Shown piece after piece: positions 34,460 through 45,755 of a stretch of 64,000 bases of DNA. How positions within the stretch are numbered: position 1 is the first letter of the stretch; each line of letters starts with the position of its first letter. A program made the position numbers and the translations under genes. Source of the stretch: Alopecurus myosuroides (lineage: Eukaryota; Streptophyta; Magnoliopsida; Poales; Poaceae); contig CM054061.1 in the NCBI GenBank assembly GCA_028641055.1, positions 27,763,523-27,827,522 of the forward strand, written 5' to 3'. The notes below the pieces were generated by a model, which was not told the DNA's origin, ran no database searches, and saw only the letters and a list, made by a program, of their open reading frames with translations.

Positions 34460-34993
34460 CTAGGCATTAGCCCACACATGCTGAGTATCCGCGACATTTG
34501 GTGGACGGCAAAACTCATCCCCGTAACAGCGAATGATGCCTTCACAGAATCTCTCTAGACATTCTGATGAAGTTTGTCTAGCTAGCTTAAGCCACTCATC
34601 TATCGTATCTGCAGCGGCTCCATAAGCTAATAAATGCAAAGCCGCAGTACACTTTTGTAGGGGAGAAAAACCAGGATGGTTGAGAGCATCAACTCTTTGG
34701 GTGAAATACAGAGAGTATTCACCCAATCTATCCACAATGCGTAGAAAAAGGGATCGCCTCATCCGATACCTTCGCCGAAAGAAGTTCGGAGGATAAGCAC
34801 AGTTGTCGGCGAAGTAGTCGTCGTAGAGCCGATCGTGGGCACCTAGACGGTCACGCCTCATGAACTCTCGATGGCGTCGCGGCCATCTTGTCTCCAGCTC
34901 GAGGTTGAGCATCGCCTCCTCATACTCTGCCTGGAATGCACCGATCATATCATCCTCCATTCCTTCGCTCGAACTGCTGCTGGACGAAAACAT
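34460..34993 (-). CDS. Truncated PIF transposase, N-terminal domain only
   Basis: 177 aa from ATG 34993 (MFSSSSSSSEG). The longer frame to 35107 lacks a supported start. It contains the PIF N-terminal block FFRRRYRMRRSLFLRIV and CTAALHLLAYGAAADTIDEW, then RFCEGIIRCYGDEF. It stops after NVADTQHVWANA, before the GMLGS-D-CMHW catalytic motif. A TATA box TATAAATA lies at 35074-35067, about 75 bases upstream of the ATG. The frame is intact, unlike the transposase in element 1. It could be a relic or a regulatory DNA- or protein-binding fragment; the latter is inference. Confidence 0.7.
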   Translation of the reverse strand: MFSSSSSSSEGMEDDMIGAFQAEYEEAMLNLELETRWPRRHREFMRRDRLGAHDRLYDDYFADNCAYPPNFFRRRYRMRRSLFLRIVDRLGEYSLYFTQRVDALNHPGFSPLQKCTAALHLLAYGAAADTIDEWLKLARQTSSECLERFCEGIIRCYGDEFCRPPNVADTQHVWANA

Positions 34994-35066
34994 GGCGTCG
35001 AGAGGAGTGAAAATGGAGAGTGGAGGAGATGAAGTGGGGTGTGGAATGAGTGAAACCGGGTGAGGA

Positions 35067-35074
35067 TATTTATA
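35067..35074 (-). promoter_or_regulatory. TATA box of the truncated PIF ORF
   Basis: Minus strand CCCTATAAATATCC at the expected distance from the ATG at 34993. Confidence 0.55.
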
Positions 35075-35403
35075 GGGGTTGTGGATGAAATTTGGAATTT
35101 TTTGCAAATTTTTTTCGAATTTTTCCAGGATGCAACGGATACTTCAACGGCTAGCTGACGTGGACGAATCACAGCTCGCCACGTCAACTAGCCGTTGGCC
35201 CGCGTCGCTACCGCCCCGCTACCGCCCCGCTCTCGCCCCACCCCGCCAACGCGCCGCCCGGCTATCGCCCCGCTCTCGCCCCCAACGCGGGCGACAGGCG
35301 GGCGGTACCGCCCGCCGCCGCGCTCTCGCCCCACTCCCGCCCCGCTACCGCCCCGGCCCGGGCGATATCGCCTGGGCTACAGCCCGCGTTGGCACCAGCC
35401 TTA

Positions 35404-37672
35404 GCTAGAGTAGCATACTTGGCTCAAAAAAACGATACGGTAACATACAATTCTCATTTTCCCAAAGAGCTCAACCCTATCCTATTCCTCCATCTCTCAT
35501 GTCCATATCGCCGGCTGCGGCGGTGGCAGAGCGTCGGGCGGAGGCGGCGACAGCACAAAACCGCTCCATATATTTTCTCTTCCCAAGGTTGTTGCTCTCC
35601 TCTACCTTCGTAGCCACCGAGGGGCCCATGCCTGAGTTCCTCTCCGTCCAACTTCTTCTTCTTGACCATGTTTGGTTGAGGACAAAAGCGGGAGGAGGGA
35701 GGCGGCGATGTCTGTGCCGGCAGAAAAGGTGGTGGCGATGTGCGCCGTTGGTATCCAACCCCTCTCACTCTCACCGGCACCGGCGGATGCACAATGTCAC
35801 TTGAGATCCTTCCCCTTCCCAAGGCGGCCATCCTCCTCTCTCTTTGCCTTGCGGATGTGCCCCTACTGTATGAGCTCCTCCCTGTCGGACCTCAAATCTC
35901 ACCTGCTGCTGCACCGCTTCAAAGGTGTGGGTGGAACATTGGTCCTTGCCCCTCAGCTGGTGTTCGGTAAGAGACTACAACTCCAGTTTTTCCTTATGGT
36001 GATCGGTCATTTCGATGTTGTGATTTTTCTTCAGCCTGACATGATTCTATATATAAAATAGCATGCTACAGGTTCCATTCAAACCACAGACCTTGCAATG
36101 ATGTAAAAATTTCACAAATAAGAGAGAAGCAAGGTAATGTTTCTCAGAGATAACCCATCGTCTTTTGAGTACTAATCATGTCACAAAAGGGAGGAAATAT
36201 ATATTAGATAAGCATGATTCAAGTATCCTGAAACAAAACAGATGCGCAGTAAGGAAAAAGAGATAAATAAATATACTTAGGTAGACAGAGACATCTAACA
36301 GATCTTCCTTTAATTGTAATCAGAATAATCAGACCTCAAAAGACTTGGCAAGAGAAGAAAGGATTCTGGTCCATACCAACCAAGCATGTCATGCCTGAAA
36401 CAGAGGTTGCAAACACAGCAACATACCTGCAACCACGAAATAACATATTCCATTAGTTTTTGGTAGTAAGAGCCATCTGTCAGTCCACAAACTTCCTATC
36501 TTAACCTATAACAAAAAGAGATTTTTCTAAACAAGGAACCTACAATTATGATTTTCCTGAGAAGTTTTGGAAAAATATTGACATGTTTCAAAGAAGTCAA
36601 ATAAGTTTGTATGAGTTCTTGATTATTTTTTGTTTGTTGGCCTTATTCGTCATAGGCAACCGCGTCACTCTCTGTTGCTTTGGCCGGACGGCCGGAAGAT
36701 CTCGCAACTAGTGTCAGCCCTGTACACAAAGGGCATATGCGCAAGCTCTTGCATTACATATTAGGTTTGTTGAGTTTCTTTGGTTATTCTTGATGTAAGT
36801 AATTTCCTTTGTTTAATCACGCAAAGTCAATTCAGTTCATCCTTGATGCTTATTTTCTGTTAAATTTGTTCTGAATGGTACATGCACGACAACCATTCAT
36901 ATTGTACATGTGGTTTGCAAATGCTACTAGACTGTATTTAGGTCAAGAATGAAATTGTGAAGGCCATAATTTAAGAGCTGCGCAACCTGCATAATCTTAG
37001 ATTTTATCGCTGATTTTACCATAATTTGATCTTTGGCTTCCCCAAAATTTCATTCATACAAATATTTGATTATGCTACAACAGTTTTGAAGGTGGAAAGA
37101 ATTGAAATAAATTTTATTGACTCCAAGAAAAGGTATGATCTAAATAGTTTTGGACTGATTAAAGGTTGTTAATTACCATGTATAATACAATCTCTATTTA
37201 TGTAAGCACCAATAATCCAATCTGCAAAGTATTGTAGTGTGTGTACAAAAGTGCGTTCATACTGAGTAGCACAATTCTTTACTGAACAGCTTAGGAACCT
37301 GGCATTTTTAACACATATTTCATTTGTTGTGTTATAGTGCAGGTCATATCACATATGTATCGTTATCTTATATTTTCTAGATTACTTGTTTCAAACTTAA
37401 TTGTTAAAAGTTTGGCAAGCTTACATGGTTTAATTGTCGTTGTCTTATTTTATCCATTTAAGTGTAATCAATTGTTGGCCTCATAGGAATACTACTGATG
37501 CCAATATTGAGGCTGCATTTGGTAATGCTCCCGCTACCCCTCCCATCAAAGTGGTGACAAGCCTACAACCAGAAATATTAGAGATAATTCTGATTACCTT
37601 TATATTTTTTTCATTTTGCTGAAACTAGTTTTGTGACATAATTCCTAACATGTGCTAATATTTTATCATTTG
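35404..37672. other. Unassigned region with exon-like blocks
   Basis: 35460-35980 is GC-rich, with overlapping open frames on the plus strand. One begins TMSLEILPLPKAAILLSLCL and ends at a donor-like TTCG/GTAAGAG near 35968. 36655-36750 (GNRVTLCCFGR in one frame) and 37485-37600 (NTTDANIEAAFG) are also more GC-rich than their surroundings. None matches a protein I recognise. The rest is AT-rich without visible genes. The sequence resumes at 56440 after element D. Confidence 0.3.
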
Positions 37673-37677
37673 GTATG

Positions 37678-40600
37678 TGTGACGCCCCGAGATCGGGCAC
37701 TATGCAGATTTCAGCATTCCCACCAAATCCGCATAATAACCGATTCCAGGTTGCCACTTGTGATAATCATTACAACAGTTCACGAATAATCCACAACAAC
37801 AACAGAAGGGAGATATACAAGAAGACTCAAACGAGTCAAGGATACAACTGATACAATTCAAAGATCCAAATAACAGCAGAAGAAACAACATAGCGTCCGA
37901 CTACGGACAAGATACAAATTGGACTAAGAGTCCTGAAGATAACCGAGAGCGTCCAATCCCTGCCCAGGCCAAGCCAGAGGGATTCCCAAGCTAACGTCGT
38001 CAGACTCAAACCTGTTGACTGCAATGTTGAATATGCAGCCACGAAAAAGGATTCGTGGGTCAGTACGGTTAAGTACTGGCAAGTGGATAAACCATACTCA
38101 CAAGATACCGGCGTAGCCAGTCATCACAAGATACAAATACTTTGGGTTCAACGGAAGGGAAAAGGATTATTGCAAATAAGCGGCAGCGGGCTGCACTAAC
38201 CAACTACATAAACAAACTACAACTTCCGGCTAACAGAAAGAAGATAAGATAGCGTATCGTAACCAACTACAACTAACCACCAAACAAACCCATCCAATGT
38301 TACCCCCTACTAAGGAAGCAACCCAAGGATAACTCACACTGTTGATTAGGGTGACATCATTTATATGGTGGAGGTAATCTATATTACTAGTCAGGTTATT
38401 ATCATTAGGTGTAAGTTGTCTGAGTACTTGTTAACCAGTACTTTCACCAAGTAGTCCATAACCGCGGAAAACACGGCTTCTCGAGAAGATTTATCCCTGC
38501 AGGGTGTGCTCCAGTACCCGTACACACTCGAGCCACCAACTAAAACTCAGGTTGGCTCGACACGACCCAAACCGTCTCTACAACCCATCCTAGGAGCCAC
38601 GGAGCTATAAGGTCCCAGCCACGCAGCCGAATACTCAGCGCAAGTGTGCAAAACTCCCGCAGGACGCAACACCCCGGCAATACAGGCCTCGCCCTATATG
38701 CATCATCATCATCATCACCAGTAACCATGGGGGCGCCTCCCATTATGCAAAGGAGCAAATGGAACACCCAAACTAGGTGTGGCCCTTCGGACAAGCTGCA
38801 GATCAGGTCTAAGTCGAGGGGGGTCCCATACTACCACCCGGATGCGGTGAGCACGCTCATCATGGATCAGTAGACAAGACCCTTTTCCTAATTAGGGTCG
38901 ACACTAGCAGGCTTCAAAACCCTAACCCGGGCCTCCTGACGGTGTCTTAACATCAAATTATTATTACCCAAAACATTAACATGTTGTTGATTGAATTGAA
39001 ACCCAACTATCAAACTAAACAGGTGATAAGACGGACAACAAGACTTGAGCGCAAACAACACTAAGCATGCAACTACGACATGAGGGCCAACAAGGTAAAC
39101 AAACAACAGTTAATAGGAAGTGGAAGGAAAGGCTATATCATGGCTGCAAGGTAAACAATATGATAGGATCGGGACACAAGCATCGTATCATAGGGCTAGA
39201 ATAAGAACAACGGAAAGAATCGGTAACAAGTGATGAAAGGCAGCCTTTTGGCAGCAAGTGAGTATACTTGCCTGGAATCCAGCAAGTAGAGGTACATCCG
39301 AAGAACTTGTCGTTGCTCACATCATCTCAACGTCCTATCCGGGAAGAAGCAACGAACCTCGAACAAACACCGGATGCAACAATTACTACTACGGCAAAAG
39401 ATCCAGCATGATCCTATTTTATATGCATGGCATGGCAAGATGCAGCAGGGGAAACAACTTAAGCAATTTAATCGGAACCGGAGTCCGGAGAAATAGGAAT
39501 TGGTTCAAGTTGTTTAGCTAACCATCAATTTAATTGTTATTTATCATGTCAAACAATAAGGTAGATGAGTTAGGCAATTTAAATGGAATGGGCAAGAGTT
39601 GGAATTAATTAGCCCACACATTCCATATGTTGTCATATAGATGAACATGCATAACAAAATCTAAAATGCACAAGATAAGATGCAAACAGAGATATGGATG
39701 GCATGAACATGTTAATGGCATGTTTCTGATATGCAAACATATTTTAATTGTCCAATTTAACAATATTAAATGAGGAATTAAATGTTGCATCAATTTTAAT
39801 TGTTCAAAACAGTAAACAAATTTTATATTTGGGTAGAGCATTTAATTTTAATTGGAAAACATATTTTATTTGTTGAAATTGGAATTAAAATGAATTAGTT
39901 ATGAATTTGGCAATTTAAATTGCATTAAATGAGAAATAGTTGTTTTCAGCAATTTAAATTATTCAAAACAGAAAACAAATGTTATATTTGGAAACAGCAT
40001 GAAATTTTGGTTGGCAAACATATTTTATATGGGCCATTTGAAATATATTTGAATTTGTTATGGATTTAATCAAATTCATAAGGGTTATTTCAATTTGAAG
40101 TTTTGAAAATATTTGGAATGTTCAAAACAGCAAACAAAATACATATTTGAAAAGTTCATGAAATTTTGATTGGGATACATATTTTGTTTGTGCAATTTGG
40201 AGTTAAAATGATGTAGATGTTAATTGTTCAAATTTTAGGTTTAAATATCACTTAAAAGAAAATAGTGCAAAACATTTTATACCGAGGCAGGGCTACCCAC
40301 GCTGGCTGGCAGTGGGCCTAGGCCAGCGTGGCGCCACAGTGGCGCGGGTGGAAGGTGATGTGGCCTTGGGGTCACTGACCAGTGGGTCCTACCCCCTGCG
40401 CGTATTTGACAAAAAGTGGGTTTTTATTCCCTCCGCGGGGATCGAACCCGGGACCTGCAGCGCGCGCGCGGAAGGAGCAGTACCGCTGCGCTAGGAATCG
40501 TTTCGTGACAGGTAGGGGCTGCGAGCAAGGTTGTAGTTGCTGCTGTGTGTTTAACTGAACCTTGCGTCTGAAGTTCAGAACTTGACCACGGACGGGAAAG

Positions 40601-41885
40601 AGAGGAGGCGATCCAGAGATGCGGCTGCTCGATTCGCGCCGTGTGCTTGTGGGTGCAGCAGTGTGTGTGCGTCGTGCGTGCATCGGGCGTGTGGAGGCGG
40701 ACAGCTAGGAGCGGGAGGGGGAGAGGAAAAGAGGGAGGCGCTCACCTGCTGCCGTGGCGACGGTGTCGACGTGCAGCAGCGGCTCCGGCGCCGGCGCGGC
40801 CTCCCTGGAGTCTCCCAGCATCCGGCGAGGAAGCGAGGGGGTGGATGGAGCCACCACGGTTCCATTCCCGTGGCTGGCTCGGCTTGAGGAGGACCGTGGC
40901 GACGGCGAGCGGCCATGGTCTGACGGCGGGCTCGGTGGGTGCAGGGAAGAAATCAGAGAGAGAGGGAGGTGGGAGAGAGGAGAAATTGGCGGCGCCGTGG
41001 AGGGGAGGGGGTCTAGGGCAACCAGGGTGAGGGGTGGCATTTTTATGGAGGGCATCGAGCTCGTACGGCCGCGCATCGGGAGGGGGGAGCGATGATCAGC
41101 GGTGGGGAGGTGGTTCGTATTGTTGATGACGACAGCGAGGAAGGAGATGATCCCCTCGAAGAGGTACCGGGCCAAAAAGAGGAGTGGTGGGCTGGGCCAC
41201 TAGGTGGGCTGGGGAAAAAAGGGGAGAAGGCTGGTCTGCCTCTCTCCTTGCTGTTTTTAATTTTTTTTCTTCTTTTCTCTCTCTCTTTTTTTTGTAAAAG
41301 ATGAAAGAGATAGAGAGAGAAGAGAAAAGGATAGAGAATTGGGTTTTTATTTTATGAATGAATTTTTTATTAAGTTGCAAAACAGCAATAGCAGGGTATG
41401 TTAACTTATTTTCAACAATTTGAAAAAAATGACAATTAGTTTGAAATTTGGTATTTGAAATTCATATAGGGTTTCATTTGATTTTTAAAATAGACAAATT
41501 TTATTTAATAAGCCCAAACACTAAGAAAACTTAGTGAGCTTAAAAGTTTGCAAGTTGTTAATTTTTAACCACAATTTGATCATACCCACTATAAATGATT
41601 TGATTTGAAGTTGAATTGGAATTTACCATTTAGGGTGTTGATAAAAGGGAATTTCTTATTGACAAGCAAATTAAATAAATTTCAACTTCAAACTATTTGA
41701 AAACAAGTTGAGTGGTTTAGTTTGCACTTTTTTAATTGGGAATTTTGGACATGTGTGAAAGTTTTAAAGTGGTTTGAATTTTGAGTTGTTTTTGAAAAAA
41801 ACATGGTGCAATGCATATGATGCATGTGATGCAAAGCAAAAGAAAACAAACAACTTCTACTCAGGGTAACACCCCAGGTGTTACA
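37678..41885 (-). repeat. 3' LTR of element D (left)
   Basis: 4208 bp. It ends on the plus strand at GGTAACACCCCAGGTGTTAC plus A, a near-perfect palindrome at the U3 terminus. GC-rich block 40300-41250, AT-rich elsewhere. The minus-strand site GCAG/GTGAGC near 40746 is a strong donor after a proline- and arginine-rich open frame. Confidence 0.92.
40411..40497 (-). promoter_or_regulatory. tRNA-like Pol III module in LTR, copy D-left (best match)
   Basis: Minus strand: TAGCGCAGCGG matches the A-box consensus TRGCNNAGYGG at every position. About 35 bases later GGGTTCGATCCCC contains a perfect B box, and a T5 run at 40415-40411 follows. The spacing fits a tRNA gene, but the anticodon arm is replaced by a GCGC-rich stretch, so it is tRNA-derived and not a functional tRNA. 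This copy gives the best evidence that the module in the other LTRs is of tRNA or SINE origin. Confidence 0.6.
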
Positions 41886-42382
41886 GACGACACCACTAAC
41901 AAGGGATTGCGCCCTCGCAATCCACCTGCTAACCCGGGAGGGGAAAGAAGTTCGACTATCGATTCTTAATGCTTCCAGTTGATCTCCTCGACACCACTAA
42001 CAAGGGTTTCTCGACACCACTAACAAGAGATTCTTGCTCGGGTTGATGACGATGTTCTTCCACCAGGAATCTTCCGATGATCGAACCTATTAGGTTAACG
42101 GCTCAGAAAACGTCCACCCACACAGGATCCTAACACTTTGAAAGATAGGTAAGGGAAAAGACTCCAAAACAAATAAGATGGGAGGGGAAATAGAATAGAG
42201 ATAAGGAGAAAACAAGAATCCTATTGAGATGTTTCGAAAATAGTTTAGCAGAAATAGTTTTTGACACTCTAGAAACAACGACCGTTAGCGAGGTTATCCT
42301 ACAGGCTTTGCGGACCCGTTGCTTCGATAACCATTCGTATCGAAACAATCTCGGGAATCGGAACCAAGGCTCTGATACCATT
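41886..42382 (-). other. Minimal interior of element D
   Basis: Non-coding. GACACCACTAACAAG occurs three times (41889-41903, 41990-42004, 42013-42027). The position expected for a polypurine tract, next to 41885, is not purine-rich on the minus strand. The right end carries the PBS. Confidence 0.75.
42368..42380 (-). other. Primer-binding site of element D (tRNA-iMet)
   Basis: Minus strand TGGTATCAGAGCC, two bases after the 5' LTR end, as in A, B and C. Confidence 0.9.
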
Positions 42383-42668
42383 TGTGACGCCCCGAGATCG
42401 GGCACTATGCAGATTTCAGCATTCCCACCAAATCCGCATAATAACCAATTCCTGGTTGCCACTTGTGATAATCATTACAACAGTTCACGAATAATCCACA
42501 ACAACAACAGAAGGGAGATATACAAGAAGACTCAAATGATTCAAGGATACAACTGATACAATTCAAAGATCCAAATAACAGCGGAAGAAACAACATAGCG
42601 TCCGACTACGGAGAAGATACAAATTGGACTAAGAGTCCTGAAGATAACCGAGAGCGTCCAATCCCTGC
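42383..42668 (-). repeat. 5' LTR of element D, first segment
   Basis: Starts TGTGACGCCCCGAG and matches 37678-37960. It is interrupted at CCTGC by element C and resumes at 52488. Confidence 0.92.
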
Positions 42669-43137
42669 TGTCGCACCCGGACTTCTAGGGGATACTCATC
42701 GGGCCGAACTGAATAGTAGATGCTTGGATTACGGGGCTTATCTGCTCCCGCATCCTCTTACGAGTAGGCCAGCACTTATGTGCGACAACCAAACTCTACT
42801 ATCCACCGTCGATGTAAACTATCCCATAGAAATCAGGACACTTCCATTGACGTACTTCACACCATACACATATGGTACGTCAACGGCGTTGAACAACTGA
42901 TATCACAACAGATCTCTACGACACAAAAGATTGAAATAAGTTGCAAATGGCTCTCATTAGAGCAGAGATAGCAAATACAATCATTCAGAGGACACATGTC
43001 CCAACAATACATCATTACATCACAGCGGAAGCAGTCAATATGTCTGAGTACAGACAAGAACCAAATAGTCCTAAGAGGCCGGAAACAAACAGACGGAGCC
43101 CATCCACGAAGTCTCGGATCCTGCCCGGGTCCTCTAT

Positions 43138-44504
43138 CTACTCGTCAGCAGTCTCGTCATACTCCACGTAGTAGCCACCATGTAGATCCTTGGAAACGTC
43201 GTCTGCGGAAACCACAGCCCCAAAGGGGTCAGTACATAAACATACTGGCAAGCAAGACTCACAGTTCACCAAAGTGTAACCCGTCAACACCAAGCACAGA
43301 TGCCTTGGGTTCAACGGAAGAAAAGGGGATATAAAAGATGCTGCAACTAGCTGCTCTAACCAACTACAGAACATACTACAACTGCCGGCTACCAGAAAGG
43401 AGATAAGATCGCGTATCGTAACCACCTATAGCTAACCACCAAACAAACCCATCCTGGACCTCGCCCCTTATCCAAAGAAGCAATCCGAGGATAACTCACA
43501 CAGTTGAAATTATGATGGTTCAGATTATTGTGTCAATAAGCCTATTACTAGTCAAGTTATTAATCATTGGGTGTAAGGTTGTTAATCATTAGGTTTAAGT
43601 TGTCCTAAGTACTTGTTAGTCAGTAATTCCACCAAGTAGTCCATAACCGCGGAAAACACGGCTTCTCGAGAAGATTTACCCTGCAGGGGTGCACCAATTT
43701 GGCCGTACACGCAAGAATATCCCGCCAGACGGGAATCAAACCCACCAAGCGAGGTACTCTACACAACTCAACTCTTCTTCGCATCAAGCCCAAAGAACCT
43801 TGGGCGCACGGCTAATCGAGCCCCGAAGAAAGGGGACCCTCATAGCACTCTAAGACCGTGTCCCCCTATATGCCGACTACAAAAGTTCCACCCTGGCCTG
43901 GGCTCGCAAAAACATGCATGCGGCAAATGGAAAACACGAACTAAATGAGGCGATTTTGACGAGATGCGAATCGAATCAAATTGAGGGGGGCGCCCATACT
44001 CGCTTCCCACATGCGGTTAGTGCGCTCATCATGGATCAGTAGACAAGACCCTTTTCCTATTAGGGTCGACACTAGCAGGCCTCAAAACCACACAGGGCCT
44101 CCTGCCGGTGCCTTATCATCAAATTATTATTAATAACAACATTAGCATGACTGATTGATTAAACATCGAGCCCCCAGAACATAATGAAATAGTAACAGAA
44201 AGTAACGGGTAACAGACTCGAGCAAAACAACCTAAGCATGCTAGTAAGACACGGGCCACAAGCAAAAGGTTATAGGAGTGGAGGTGAGGCAATATCAGGG
44301 TTAAAGGGTACATGTGATGGGTTCGTAACAGAAACAACTAATCATAGTGCTAGCAGAATAGACAACGGAAAGTATCGGTAACCAATGTTGAAAGGAACAG
44401 AGTGGTTCATGTGAGTGATAACTTGCCTGCAAACCCAGTAGCCGGGTACTGAGCTAGATCCTCAGAAGGGGTGTCGTAAGGATCGTCGGTATCAACGTCG
44501 TCGT
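43138..44504 (-). CDS. LTR-embedded spliced mini-ORF, copy C-left
   Basis: Exon 44504-44427 (78 nt) follows CTCGGATAG and encodes DDDVDTDDPYDTPSEDLAQY then PATGFA. It ends before GCAAGT (GC-type donor). Exon 43202-43138 follows TTTCCGCAG and encodes DDVSKDLHGGYYVEYDETAD-E and TAG. Phase is conserved with B. A minus-strand donor in the GC-rich block (ACGACG/GTGAGCG near 45990) may close an upstream exon. Confidence 0.45.
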
Positions 44505-45665
44505 CTATCCGAGAAGAAGCAAACAGACAATGCAGAAAGATAGACAATCAATATCATGGCATAGTGCACAATCATGGGATGATGCATGTCAAGTTAATGG
44601 TTGCATCAAGATAAACTAGCTAATATGATAACACAATTTAAATGGACCCATATGCAATTGGATTGCATATGGCAAGAGTCCATGAATTAAGTGGTAACAA
44701 ATGATCTACAAGTTATTACCATGTGAAAGTTTGCTTAGCATGATGCATGCATGATGATAACAACAAAATAACAACAATAGATGCAAGTGGTAAAAGAATA
44801 AAACAAGTTTGGAAAATATTTATTAAGTTTGGAAAATTTGGGTTACTTAAAGATGTCACACAAGCACTTGTTGTTTTCATCAACTTAAGATGTTCAAAAC
44901 AAATAACAAAATTCATATTTGAAAAGAATACCAAATTTTAGTTGGATTACAGGTTTCAAATATTGAAAAAGGAATTTGGATGAATTTATTATGACTTAAA
45001 CAATATTAAACAAGTTTTAAATGAATTTAAAACAAGTGTGAATTTTATTTGAATTTATTTATTCAAAACATAAATTCAAATTCACATTTGAAAAGTTTAT
45101 ACTTTGATGGTTTGAAAACATATTTTGCATGTTCAAAAATATTTTATATTGAGCAAGTTATGATTTTATCAAATTTAAATGAATTAAACAAGGTTTAAAT
45201 TATTTAGGCAATTTAAATTATTCAAAACATGAAACAAAATTTATATTTGAAAAGTTTATTTGAAATAGCATGGAAAACATATTTTATTTGCATTTATTGG
45301 ATTAAGAATGAATTAGTTATGAATTTTAGCAAATTGCAATTGAATTATTTGAATTCAAATTTGAATTGCATTTTGAAATTTCAAAACAGAAAACAAATGC
45401 TACCAAAAGGTAGACAATTAAATTTAGATCAGCACACATATTTTATTTTTGTAATTTGGAATTATAAAACTAAAGTTATTGGCATTTTATGTCCAGGGAC
45501 CAATCTGCAATTTTTAAGGACTGGTTTTTAAAACAGAAACTGTTAAAAACATTTTACACCGCACGGTACCCTACCCTAGGGACTGCCAGGGGGGCCCAGG
45601 GCACTGTGTGCGTGCGTGGCAAGTGTGCGGCTGACAGGGGGCCCTCCCTGTCAGCGTGGCGGTGG

Positions 45666-45755
45666 AAAAAAGTGTGGTTTATTCGCGGAGCCGTGGGATC
45701 GAACCCAGGCCCTCGCGCGCGCTCGCTGCGCTCTGAACCAGTGGGCTATGCGCGT
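45666..45755 (-). promoter_or_regulatory. tRNA-like Pol III module in LTR, copy C-left
   Basis: Minus strand: TAGCCCACTGGTTCAGAGCG (A-box-like, one mismatch), then CCTGGGTTCGATCCC with a perfect B box, then a T6 run at 45671-45666. Confidence 0.55.

Larger units (their letters stand above)
34157..35400 (-). mobile_element. PIF/Harbinger element 2, short derivative
   Basis: Ends GGCTGGTGCCA (left) and the inverted copy TGGCACCAGCC (right) are flanked by TTA at 34154-34156 and 35401-35403. At 1244 bp it is too short for a full transposase. The right end is very GC-rich, with repeated CCCGCTCTCGCCCC and CCGCTACCGCCCC blocks (35205-35360). Confidence 0.85.

Noticed and set aside
35672..36061. 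C2H2-like CPYCMSSSLSDLKSHLLLH
   Set aside because: Only ten residues separate the Cys and His pairs instead of twelve, there is no second finger, and a neighbouring frame is equally open.
36655..36730. GNRVTLCCFGR resembling a replication-protein-A motif (Helitron-type)
   Set aside because: The frame stops soon after, the match is short, and no Rep or helicase domain is nearby.
38700..38730. (CAT)n run encoding a histidine tract
   Set aside because: Simple repeat within the D LTR, in no supported reading frame.
40437..40497. Functional tRNA gene
   Set aside because: A and B boxes are good, but there is no anticodon stem or acceptor stem that pairs, so I call it tRNA-like only.
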